A stretch of DNA of 29,375 bases from an uncultured Clostridium sp. GTDB taxonomy: Bacteria > Bacillota > Clostridia > Clostridiales > Clostridiaceae. The stretch lies in assembly GCF_934754915.1 (NCBI RefSeq), contig NZ_CAKVKB010000039.1, forward strand, positions 1 to 29,375, given 5' to 3'. The notes beneath the pieces were generated by a model. It did not search any database. It was given only the letters and a program-made list of their open reading frames with translations, and was not told the DNA's origin. The position numbers and the translations under genes are program-made. This document shows positions 22,069-29,375 of the stretch, one piece after another (position 1 is the first letter of the stretch; each line of letters starts with the position of its first letter).

Positions 22069-23631
22069 ATGTCAGATATAGAAGTTATAAAAGAAAATGT
22101 TCAATTTGAACAGCTTATAAGAGAAAATAATTCTAACTGTGTATTAAAAGATGAATATTTAATACCAGATACTCATCCAGATGTTGAAGAAATACTTACA
22201 GTTGAATCAAAACCAACTATAATAAGTAAAGAAATAGTTGGAGATAAAATTGTGATTGAAGGCAAAGTTGAATATACTGTTTTATATTTAGCACGAGAAG
22301 AAAGCCTTATGATAAATTCTGTAAGCTATACTCAAAAATTTGCAAGCAATATTGATCTTAATCAAGATGAACATAAAGTTATTTGTGAAGCTGAATGTAA
22401 AGTAGAACATATTGAAGCCGCAATCATGAATGAGAGAAAAATACTAATCCAAGGTATATTTGATATTGATTGGGAGCTTTACAAGACTAATGAATTTGAA
22501 TTTGTTAAAGAAATTGAGGGAAATAATAATGTGGAAGTTTTGAAAAAAACTGAAACTATAAATAGAATAAGTGCAAATAAAGAGATTGAATTGACAGGTA
22601 AATCTATGATTCGTGTTGGAATGGATAAGCCCCAAATAAGTAAAATTCTTAATTGCGGATTGATGCTTCACAAAAAAGAAGTCAAGATTGTTGATGACAA
22701 AATATATTTAGGATGTTATTGTAAGTTAAATATATTGTATAAAGGTGATGAAACTAATGATTTGTTGTGTATGGAAGATGATATATATTTATCAAAAGAA
22801 GAAGAGGTTCCAGGAATAACAGTAGATATGATTCCATCTGTTTACTATGAAATATTAAATGATGAACTCATGCTTGAAGAAGATGATTTAGGTGAAGTTA
22901 GAATAATAAATAATGAGTTTTCAATAAAAGCAAATATAAAGATATTTTCTAAAGAAAAAATAGATACAATAAAGGATGCATATTCTCCCAAGGTAAATTT
23001 GGATTTAAAAAAGGAAGAATATGAAATAGGTATTTTACAAGGAGCAAATTGTTCAGAATCAGTTATAAAAGATAATATTCAATTAAGTGAAGGTGATTTA
23101 AAACCTGAACAAATAGTATATTCAAATGCTGTGATAATATTAACTGATAAACAAATTATGACTGATAAAGTTATTGTAGAAGGGGTAATTAAGACTGATA
23201 TATTATATAAAGTAGTAAATGATGAAAAAGGCATCTCAGATATAAAATCTGAAATACCATTTTCTACTGTACTTGATATTTCTGGTGCTGCTGAGGGGAT
23301 GAAGGCAATAGTAAGAGCAGCGGTTGAAAATATTGATACAGCAATTGAAGGTAATAGTATTGCAGTTAAAATCAATATAAATTTAAATGGAAGGATATTA
23401 TATGAATTAAATAAAGAATTTATTTGTGATGTTATTGAAGGAGAAGGAGAAAAGCCAGAAAAGAAATCAAGTATAACTATTTATGTTGTTGGTGAAGGTG
23501 ATACCCTTTGGGGATTAGCTAAAAAGTATAATACAACAGTTAAAGATTTAATGAAGATAAATGGACTTGAAAATTCTGATATAATTGAAATTGGCCAAAA
23601 GGTAATAATACCAGGACGAGCAGTTTTTTAA
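22069..23631 (+). CDS. sipL: SipL-like spore coat/cortex morphogenetic protein (SPOCS/DUF3794 + LysM)
   Basis: A 520-aa protein with three DUF3794/SPOCS-like segments (about residues 25-110, 160-250 and 320-400) and a C-terminal LysM domain (about 472-517: YVVGEGDTLWGLAKKYNTT...). C. difficile SipL has this architecture; there the LysM domain binds SpoIVA and tethers the coat to the forespore surface. The same role in the mother cell is inferred here. GGAGGT lies 8 bases before the ATG. Sigma-E control is expected from the family; a weak CATAAATT at 22010-22017 is the only trace I see. It is preceded by a long gap and followed by a terminator, so it is a single-gene unit. Confidence 0.92.
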   Translation: MSDIEVIKENVQFEQLIRENNSNCVLKDEYLIPDTHPDVEEILTVESKPTIISKEIVGDKIVIEGKVEYTVLYLAREESLMINSVSYTQKFASNIDLNQDEHKVICEAECKVEHIEAAIMNERKILIQGIFDIDWELYKTNEFEFVKEIEGNNNVEVLKKTETINRISANKEIELTGKSMIRVGMDKPQISKILNCGLMLHKKEVKIVDDKIYLGCYCKLNILYKGDETNDLLCMEDDIYLSKEEEVPGITVDMIPSVYYEILNDELMLEEDDLGEVRIINNEFSIKANIKIFSKEKIDTIKDAYSPKVNLDLKKEEYEIGILQGANCSESVIKDNIQLSEGDLKPEQIVYSNAVIILTDKQIMTDKVIVEGVIKTDILYKVVNDEKGISDIKSEIPFSTVLDISGAAEGMKAIVRAAVENIDTAIEGNSIAVKININLNGRILYELNKEFICDVIEGEGEKPEKKSSITIYVVGEGDTLWGLAKKYNTTVKDLMKINGLENSDIIEIGQKVIIPGRAVF

Positions 23632-23656
23632 GATAAATAACATAAATTTAAAGTTT

Positions 23657-23687
23657 AGGGATCTCTATAATTTAGAGGTCTCTTTTT
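23657..23687 (+). terminator. Intrinsic terminator of sipL
   Basis: AGGGATCTCTA (23657-23667) pairs with TAGAGGTCTCT (23673-23683), with two G-T pairs, then TTTTT. Confidence 0.82.
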
Positions 23688-23759
23688 ATGCAATAAATTA
23701 GTGAATAAATATGTTTAATGATGGCAAGAATATATATCATGCGATATGAGGTGAGAATT

Positions 23760-24605
23760 TTGAAAGAAAATTTGAGTGGAAATTTAATAATAATTGGAGG
23801 CGCAGAGGATAAACAAGGTAAAAAAGAAATATTGAGAAGAGTATGTGATTCAATTGATAAAAATCAAGATATTTTACTGATTGCAACTATAGCAACAGAA
23901 TATCCTAAAGAAGCAGCAGCAAAATACAGGAAAGTTTTTAATGATTTGAAAGTTAAAAATATTAAAGTGTTAGACATAAATGATAGAAAGGATGCTTTTA
24001 ATCAGGAAAATGTAGAATTAGTAAAAAAAAGTTCGTTGATTTTTTTTACAGGCGGAGATCAATTGCGTATAACAAGTTTAATAGGAGGTACTCCTATTAA
24101 TGATAGTCTAAGAGAAAGTTTAGTAAAGGGAAAATTTATAGTTGGAACGTCAGCTGGTGCTTCAGTTATGAGTGATACTATGATTGTTCAAGGAAATGAT
24201 GATGATTCACCAAGAAAATGCACATTAAAAATGGCCCCAGGATTGAGTTTTATAAGACGTGTGATGATTGATCAACACTTTGCTCAGAGGGGAAGGATTG
24301 GAAGGCTTTTAGTAGGAATAGCGGAGAATCCTGAAGTTTTAGGAATTGGAATTGATGAAAATACGGCAATAGTAGTAAATCAAGAAGGAATAATTGAAGT
24401 AATAGGAGAAGGCGCTGTTTATTTTATTGATGGAAGTAATATTTCCTATACTAATGTATCAGAATTGCACTGCGATGAAGTGTTAAGCATGCATAATGTT
24501 AGACTGCATATTTTATCTAATGGTAATAAATTTGATTTAGTAAAAAGATCACCTTTTGAGGAGGAACAAATTAACGATGAAAATAATACAAAAAAGAATA
24601 TATGA
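23760..24605 (+). CDS. cphB: Cyanophycinase CphB
   Basis: An S51 serine peptidase that cuts cyanophycin (multi-L-arginyl-poly-aspartate) to beta-Asp-Arg dipeptides. The nucleophile motif is GTSAGAS with Ser131. Also present are LIIIGGAEDKQG at the N-terminus, FTGGDQLRITSLIGGT, and DQHFAQRGRIGRL. At 281 aa it has the normal length. TTG 23760 is preferred because GAGGTGAG lies just upstream; ATG 23739 or 23721 would add residues but have no SD. There is no signal peptide, so it acts on intracellular granules. It overlaps cphA by 29 bases, so the two form an operon and are translationally coupled. Confidence 0.93.
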   Translation: MKENLSGNLIIIGGAEDKQGKKEILRRVCDSIDKNQDILLIATIATEYPKEAAAKYRKVFNDLKVKNIKVLDINDRKDAFNQENVELVKKSSLIFFTGGDQLRITSLIGGTPINDSLRESLVKGKFIVGTSAGASVMSDTMIVQGNDDDSPRKCTLKMAPGLSFIRRVMIDQHFAQRGRIGRLLVGIAENPEVLGIGIDENTAIVVNQEGIIEVIGEGAVYFIDGSNISYTNVSELHCDEVLSMHNVRLHILSNGNKFDLVKRSPFEEEQINDENNTKKNI

Positions 24606-27186
24606 AGGGAAAAATATCTATTCTCATAAAAAATGTATAAGAATAGATGTAGATTTAGAAGGATATGCTGAAATTCCAAGCAAAGATATTTCTAATTTTA
24701 ATTTTAATCTTATAAGTATATTGCCTGAATTAAAAAAACATAGATGTGGGATTGATGAAAAAGGTGGATTTGTAAAAAGACTTAAAGAAGGAACTTATTT
24801 AGCTCATATTTGTGAACATTGTATTATTGCTATACAAAATATGATTGGTATAGATGTATCTTATGGAAAAGCAAGAGAAATTAAAGGTGACATATATTAT
24901 ATTATTGTTCAATATGAATATGAAAATACAATTATTGAAATTGCTAACTTAGCAATAGATTTAATTAATTCGTTAATTAATAATATTCCTATAAATTTTG
25001 ATGGTAGATTAAAGCAAATAAAGGATACTTTAAAAAAAGAAATTGTGGGACCTAGTACACAGGCGATTTGTGAAGCAGCTAAGAATTATGGGTTGCCAGT
25101 TATTGAACTTGGAAAAAGTGGAATTTATCAAATTGGATATGGTAGTAGAGCGAAAATAATAGAGGCTGCTATGAGTAATGAAACAAATTGTGTAAGCGTT
25201 GATATATCTTGTGATAAATTATTGACAAAGCAATTGCTTGAAATACAAAATATTCCTGTAGCTAAAGGAAAAAAAGTTTTCAATATAATAGGACTTCTTA
25301 AGGAAGCTGAATCAATAGGTTATCCTGTTGTTTTAAAGCCTCAATATGGGAATAAAGGAAAAGGAGTAATATTAAATATAAAAAGTGAAAATGAACTTGT
25401 AAAATCTTATAATCGGATATTAAAGAAAACTAAAGATATAATTATTGAAAAGTATATTTTAGGAAATGATTATAGAGTTTGTGTAGTTGGTGATAAAGTT
25501 GTTGCAGTATCGATGAGAATAGCACCTTTTGTTATAGGAAATGGAAAGAATAATGTAAAACATCTAATTGATGAGTTAAATACTAATCCTTTAAGAGGAG
25601 AAGATCATGAAAAGCCACTTACTACTGTAAAATTTGATGAAGACTTATATAACTGTTTGTTAAAACAAGAAATAAGTCTTGAATATATACCAGAGAAAAA
25701 TGAAAAAGTTATTTTAAGAGAGAATGCAAATTTATCAACAGGAGGTATGGCTGTTGATTGTACAGACGATATGTGTGTAGAAAATATTGATTATTGTGTA
25801 AGGGCAGCTAAAACTTTAGGATTAGATATTTGTGGGATAGACATCTGTGCAGAAGATATTTCAAAGCCAATAGATAGCCAGAATGGAATAATAATGGAGG
25901 TTAATTCAGCGCCAGGAATACGGATGCATCATTTCCCATACAAAGGCAGGAAAAGAGATGTGGGAAAGGCTATAATAGATATGCTTTATAAAGGACATCC
26001 ATCTAATATTCCGGTGATATCTGTTACTGGAACTAATGGAAAAACTACAACAACGAGAATTATAGGTCATGTTTTAAATATGATGGGATTGAATGCAGGT
26101 ATAACTTCAACTGATGGAATATATATAGGGGATAAATGCATACATAGAGGTGATGATTCAGGATTTAATAGTGCGAAAACAATACTACTAAATAGAGAAG
26201 TAGATGCAGCTGTATTAGAGACAGCAAGAGGAGGCTTAATAAGGAAAGGTATAGCGTATGATTTAGCTGATGTTGCTGTTATTACTAATATTACAAATGA
26301 TCATTTGGGGTTAGATGGAATTGATTCTATGGAAGATATGGCTTTTGTTAAATCACTTGTAGGTGAAGCTGTGAAAGAAGATGGATATGTTGTAATTAAT
26401 GCAGATGATAAATATAGTAAGAAAATCATAAATAGAATAAAATGTGAAAAAATATATTTCTCAAAAGATAAAAATAATGAATTTATACAAAAAAATATTG
26501 AAGAAGGAAAAATTTCAGTTTTTATTGAGGAATGTAACATTTGTGTAGTAAATAATCATAGAAAGTATGTAATTGCATCTATAGAAGATTTACCAATATC
26601 ATATAAGGGTATATTAACATATAACATTGAAAATGCTATGGCTGCATGTGCCGCTTTAATAGGGCTGAAAATTGATTACTGTATGATAAGTAAGGGAATT
26701 TTGAATTTTAATTCTATAGAACATAACAAAGGAAGATTTAATGTATTTAATTATTATGGAAGAAAAATAATTTTAGATTATGGTCATAATATTGAAGGAT
26801 ATAAAGCAGTATTGTCATGTATAAATAAATTAAAAAATAAAAATAAATTAATAGGAGTTATAGGGGTTCCTGGTGATAGACAGAATGATGCAGTACGTGA
26901 GATAGGGAATGTATGCTGTGATAACCTTGATGAAATAATTATAAAAGAGGATAGAGATAGAAGAGGAAGAGCGGTAGGAGAAATTTCTCAATTATTAAAA
27001 ACGTCTATTTTGAAGAGAGAAAGTAATAAAAAAGTTAAATTATATTTAGATGAAGTTGAGGCGTTAGAATATGCATTAAAAATAAGCGAAAGAAACGATA
27101 TTATAATTGTGTTTTATGAAAAAATAGAGCCGTTAATAGAATTTTTGAATAATAATAAACATGAAAGAATTAATATGATGAGTTGA
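24577..27186 (+). CDS. cphA: Cyanophycin synthetase CphA
   Basis: CphA polymerises Asp and Arg into cyanophycin, using ATP at two sites. The 869-aa protein has an N-terminal CphA domain (to ~residue 160), an ATP-grasp domain (about 215-470, with YPVVLKPQYGNKGKGV and MEVNSAPGIRMH) that adds Asp to the backbone, and a Mur-ligase-like domain with P-loop GTNGKTTTT (485-493) that adds Arg. GYGSRAKIIEAAMS is also characteristic. The full length rules out a CphA2 or fragment. AGGAGG precedes ATG 24577; the longer frame from TTG 24556 begins inside that SD. It follows cphB directly. Cyanophycin would be a nitrogen, carbon and arginine reserve. Confidence 0.95.
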   Translation: MKIIQKRIYEGKNIYSHKKCIRIDVDLEGYAEIPSKDISNFNFNLISILPELKKHRCGIDEKGGFVKRLKEGTYLAHICEHCIIAIQNMIGIDVSYGKAREIKGDIYYIIVQYEYENTIIEIANLAIDLINSLINNIPINFDGRLKQIKDTLKKEIVGPSTQAICEAAKNYGLPVIELGKSGIYQIGYGSRAKIIEAAMSNETNCVSVDISCDKLLTKQLLEIQNIPVAKGKKVFNIIGLLKEAESIGYPVVLKPQYGNKGKGVILNIKSENELVKSYNRILKKTKDIIIEKYILGNDYRVCVVGDKVVAVSMRIAPFVIGNGKNNVKHLIDELNTNPLRGEDHEKPLTTVKFDEDLYNCLLKQEISLEYIPEKNEKVILRENANLSTGGMAVDCTDDMCVENIDYCVRAAKTLGLDICGIDICAEDISKPIDSQNGIIMEVNSAPGIRMHHFPYKGRKRDVGKAIIDMLYKGHPSNIPVISVTGTNGKTTTTRIIGHVLNMMGLNAGITSTDGIYIGDKCIHRGDDSGFNSAKTILLNREVDAAVLETARGGLIRKGIAYDLADVAVITNITNDHLGLDGIDSMEDMAFVKSLVGEAVKEDGYVVINADDKYSKKIINRIKCEKIYFSKDKNNEFIQKNIEEGKISVFIEECNICVVNNHRKYVIASIEDLPISYKGILTYNIENAMAACAALIGLKIDYCMISKGILNFNSIEHNKGRFNVFNYYGRKIILDYGHNIEGYKAVLSCINKLKNKNKLIGVIGVPGDRQNDAVREIGNVCCDNLDEIIIKEDRDRRGRAVGEISQLLKTSILKRESNKKVKLYLDEVEALEYALKISERNDIIIVFYEKIEPLIEFLNNNKHERINMMS

Positions 27187-27212
27187 TATGAAATTTATCT
27201 CAACAACTAAAT

Positions 27213-27241
27213 TAGACAGGATTTTTTACCTATGATAAAAT
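27213..27241 (+). promoter_or_regulatory. Sigma-A promoter of ispE
   Basis: TAGACA (27213-27218, five of six), 17-base spacer, TAAAAT (27236-27241, five of six), 33 bases before the ispE ATG. It gives ispE expression independent of the cyanophycin genes. Confidence 0.58.
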
Positions 27242-27273
27242 AAAATTAAATTGCGATGAAAGGATTAATAAAA

Positions 27274-28116
27274 ATGAAAATTAAGGCTTATGCAAAAATT
27301 AACATTGCCTTAGATGTTGTTGGGAAAAGAGAAGATGGTTATCATTTATTAAGGATGATTATGCAGACAGTTGATTTATATGATGAAATTGAAATAACTA
27401 AAATTGAGTCTGGAATAAAATTGATTTGCAATAAGCCATATGTTCCAACTGATGAGAGAAACTTAGCATATAAAGCTGCAAAATTATTTAAGGAAACATA
27501 CAATATATCAAGTGGAGTTTCCATAAATTTAATTAAAAATATACCAGTTTCTGCAGGAATGGCAGGAGGAAGTACAGATGCTGCTGGTGTGCTAAAACTT
27601 ATGAATAGGCTTTTTAATGTTAATGCTGATAATGATGAATTACGAAAATTAGGTTTAAAGTTAGGTGCAGATGTTCCGTATTGTGTAAGTGGAGGAACAG
27701 CTTTATGTGAAGGTATAGGTGAAAAGATAACGCAGTTAAAGGATTTTAAAGATAAAATAGTTGTTATCGTTAAGCCTCCTTTTGGAGTGTCTACTAAGGA
27801 TGTATATAAAGCATTTGATTTGTCAAAAGTTATATTTCATCCTAAAACTGATGATATAATAAAAGCCATGAAAAATGATGATATTGACTTTGTAGCGAAT
27901 AATATGAAAAATCTACTAGAGAATGTAACATTAAAAAAACATAGAGTCATTTTAAATATAAAAGAAACAATGCGTTCTTATGGGGCGCTGGGAGCATTAA
28001 TGAGTGGAAGTGGCCCTACTGTGTTTGCATTTTTTGATGATATGCTTAAAGCACAAATATGTTATGATGAAATGAAAAATAAATATAAGGATGTTTTTAT
28101 ATCAAGAACAATATAA
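27274..28116 (+). CDS. ispE: 4-diphosphocytidyl-2-C-methyl-D-erythritol kinase IspE
   Basis: IspE phosphorylates CDP-ME at the 2-hydroxyl with ATP, the fourth step of the MEP isoprenoid pathway. It is a GHMP kinase: N-terminal KAYAKINIALDVVGKREDGYH, the ATP loop PVSAGMAGGSTDAA (residues 91-104), GADVPYC, and the third motif LMSGSGPTVFAFF. At 280 aa it has the standard length. ATG 27274 is preferred over ATG 27256 because AAAGGAT serves as SD and homologues start with this MKIKAYAKIN. It has its own promoter and is followed by the hairpin at 28145-28187. The ispE-spoIIR neighbourhood is common in clostridia. Confidence 0.96.
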   Translation: MKIKAYAKINIALDVVGKREDGYHLLRMIMQTVDLYDEIEITKIESGIKLICNKPYVPTDERNLAYKAAKLFKETYNISSGVSINLIKNIPVSAGMAGGSTDAAGVLKLMNRLFNVNADNDELRKLGLKLGADVPYCVSGGTALCEGIGEKITQLKDFKDKIVVIVKPPFGVSTKDVYKAFDLSKVIFHPKTDDIIKAMKNDDIDFVANNMKNLLENVTLKKHRVILNIKETMRSYGALGALMSGSGPTVFAFFDDMLKAQICYDEMKNKYKDVFISRTI

Positions 28117-28139
28117 TTTTTTATTAGGTAAAAAAATAT

Positions 28140-28169
28140 GTATAAAACCCCTTTAAGTGGTTAATAATT
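28140..28169 (+). promoter_or_regulatory. Sigma-F-like promoter of spoIIR
   Basis: GTATA (28140-28144) matches the sigma-F -35; a 15-base spacer is followed by GTTAATAATT (28160-28169), a partial match to GGnnAnAHTR. spoIIR is sigma-F-dependent in B. subtilis. Start predicted near 28176, inside the 3' half of the hairpin at 28145-28187. Confidence 0.42.
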
Positions 28170-28187
28170 TCAACTACAAGGGGGTTT
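28145..28187 (+). terminator. ispE terminator-like hairpin that buries the spoIIR ribosome binding site
   Basis: AAACCCCTTT (28145-28154) pairs with AAGGGGGTTT (28178-28187). After a 2-base bulge, GTGGTT (28157-28162) pairs with AACTAC (28172-28177), with a 9-base loop. GTTTATG follows. The spoIIR SD AGGGGG (28179-28184) is wholly within the 3' arm, so on read-through RNA it would be hidden. Confidence 0.65.
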
Positions 28188-28191
28188 GTTT

Positions 28192-28872
28192 ATGAAAAGA
28201 TTTTTTGATATAAATATAAAGAAAGCATTAGATATACTATTAATTATATTAATTAGTGGAAGTATGTTTTGTGGATGTACTGATTTAAAATTAAGTAGTT
28301 CTATGAATAAAAATAATAAGGAAATGAGAGTGCTTGATTATAATGAGGTTAAGAATTCGCTAATAAGATTTCATGTTATAGCTAATAGTGATAATGATGA
28401 AGATCAGCAGTTAAAACTAAAAGTAAAAAATAAAGTTATTGAATATTTATATCCATATTTAAATAAAAGTGAATCATTAGAGAATTCTAGAAATATATTA
28501 AATGATAAAATGGAAGATGTTAAAACTATAGCAGAAAATGTTATAAAAGAAGAAGGATATGATTATAGTGTAAATATTCAATTGTCTAGGGAAAATTTTC
28601 CGGACAAGTCTTATGGAAATATTGTTTTACCACAAGGAAACTATGAAGCTTTTAGAATACTTATAGGTAATGCAGAAGGGAAAAATTGGTGGTGTGTAAT
28701 GTTTCCTCCATTATGCTTTGTAGATGAATCTAAAGCTGAAGTAGAGTATGATAAAGTGGAAGAAAATATAAAGAATAAACAGAATAAGAATGAAGAAAAT
28801 TTGGAGGAAAGTTCTGATAATGTTCAAGTTAAATTTAAGATTGTAGAAGTTATTCAGGATTTACTCAAATAG
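28192..28872 (+). CDS. spoIIR: Stage II sporulation protein R (SpoIIR)
   Basis: SpoIIR is made in the forespore, secreted into the intermembrane space, and triggers SpoIIGA to cleave pro-sigma-E in the mother cell. The 226-aa protein has an N-terminal hydrophobic export segment (about residues 11-28, ending CGC, a poor lipobox). The family core begins NSLIRFHVIANSDNDEDQQLKLKVKNKV and contains LPQGNYEAFRILIG and the WWCVMFPPLCFVD block. The acidic, Lys-rich C-terminal tail (about residues 185-210) is low-complexity. ATG 28192 follows AGGGGG by 7 bases; a TTG at 28186 would add two residues. The start site lies directly after a hairpin that covers the SD. Confidence 0.95.
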   Translation: MKRFFDINIKKALDILLIILISGSMFCGCTDLKLSSSMNKNNKEMRVLDYNEVKNSLIRFHVIANSDNDEDQQLKLKVKNKVIEYLYPYLNKSESLENSRNILNDKMEDVKTIAENVIKEEGYDYSVNIQLSRENFPDKSYGNIVLPQGNYEAFRILIGNAEGKNWWCVMFPPLCFVDESKAEVEYDKVEENIKNKQNKNEENLEESSDNVQVKFKIVEVIQDLLK

Positions 28873-28884
28873 GGGGAGTATAAA

Positions 28885-29375
28885 ATGACAAGAGCATTGG
28901 CAATGATTTCAGGTGGATTGGATAGCATATTGTCTGCAAAATTGATAAAAGAGCAAGGAATAGAAGTTATAGGAATATGTTTTAGATCATATTTTTTTAA
29001 TGAAGAAAATGCAAAGAAAATGACAAAGCAGATAGGAATACCATTAGAAGTTGTTGATTTTTCAAAAGAACACTTTGAAATGGTGAAGAGCCCTGATCAT
29101 GGGTGGGGAAAAAATATGAATCCATGTATTGATTGTCATGCAATGATGATGCGATATAGTGGAGAACTTCTAAAAAAATTCAATGCTGATTTTATAATAA
29201 CAGGTGAAGTCTTAAATCAAAGACCTATGTCACAAAATAGAGCTGCTTTAGATGTTGTCAAGAAGCAGTCGGGATTTAGCGATAAAATATTAAGGCCTTT
29301 ATGTGCAAAAAATTTGAAGCCTACTCAGATGGAAATAGACGGGCTTGTAGATAGAGAAAAACTTTTGGATATTTC
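28885..29375 (+). CDS. PP-loop ATPase, MnmA/ThiI-like tRNA thiolation family (3' truncated by window)
   Basis: The frame starts at ATG 28885 after SD GGGGGAG and stays open to the right edge (163 codons). The N-terminus MTRALAMISGGLDSILSAKL carries the PP-loop SGGLDS that adenylates substrates. Downstream are PCIDCHAMMM, with two Cys that could carry sulfur or bind metal, and ITGEVLNQRPMSQ, typical of proteins annotated as tRNA 2-thiouridylase-like or ThiI-like. The precise modification is not established. It begins 12 bases after spoIIR and may be co-transcribed with it. The C-terminus is outside the window. Confidence 0.82.
   Translation, partial: MTRALAMISGGLDSILSAKLIKEQGIEVIGICFRSYFFNEENAKKMTKQIGIPLEVVDFSKEHFEMVKSPDHGWGKNMNPCIDCHAMMMRYSGELLKKFNADFIITGEVLNQRPMSQNRAALDVVKKQSGFSDKILRPLCAKNLKPTQMEIDGLVDREKLLDI

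Noticed and set aside
22444..22671. Open frames on the strand opposite sipL and several other genes
   Set aside because: They are antisense to clear genes, lack SD sites and show no family resemblance.
27176..27200. Imperfect GTTGA/TCAAC hairpin just after cphA as terminator
   Set aside because: Weak stem with mismatches and no T run; I cannot support it as a terminator.

Overview
The window is strongly AT-rich Firmicutes chromosome. It carries many endospore genes (CotS-family kinases, yabG, sipL, spoIIR) plus veg, tldD/tldE and a cyanophycin operon. Gene content and codon use point to Clostridium sensu stricto (cluster I), resembling the C. beijerinckii/C. butyricum group. The species is an inference. 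I see no transposase, CRISPR array or prophage block.

Layout. Positions 1-262: 3' end of a 23S rRNA, tRNA-Asn and a terminator, with no 5S between them. 562-4432: a membrane-anchored NodB-type deacetylase, then the tldD-tldE protease pair. 4544-7649: a membrane protein, an unusual FAD oxidoreductase, an SGNH hydrolase and a RusA-like nuclease with a C-terminal zinc ribbon. 7723-11272: tsaD with a hairpin-rich leader, a membrane-anchored alpha/beta-hydrolase-fold protein whose catalytic residues are missing, and an HtrA protease. 11390-13396: an orphan lactose/cellobiose-type EIIA, a Cys-rich small protein and an orphan solute-binding-like protein.

13484-19888 is a spore-coat block. A divergent pair (GT4 glycosyltransferase on minus, CotS-like kinase on plus) occurs twice. 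The first copy is followed by a degenerate CotS-like pseudokinase and another kinase. By analogy with B. subtilis cotSA/cotS these probably glycosylate or phosphorylate a spore-surface component. yabG (coat-processing protease) follows, with a good sigma-K-like promoter.

21131-29375: veg with two tandem sigma-A promoters, a long gap with a candidate minus-strand small RNA, sipL (coat/cortex morphogenesis), cphB-cphA (cyanophycin breakdown and synthesis), ispE, spoIIR (forespore signal for sigma-E activation) and the 5' part of a PP-loop ATPase gene.

The most interesting points are: (i) the spoIIR ribosome-binding site is buried in a hairpin that ends ispE, while a sigma-F-like promoter lies within that hairpin, so that only the forespore transcript would have a free site; (ii) the duplicated GT4/CotS module with a pseudokinase lacking its N-lobe and apparently its start codon; (iii) the candidate small RNA upstream of sipL; (iv) the degenerate enzymes near tsaD and at 5459. 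Start codons were re-chosen from Shine-Dalgarno (SD) positions where the longest open frame begins at an unlikely codon.
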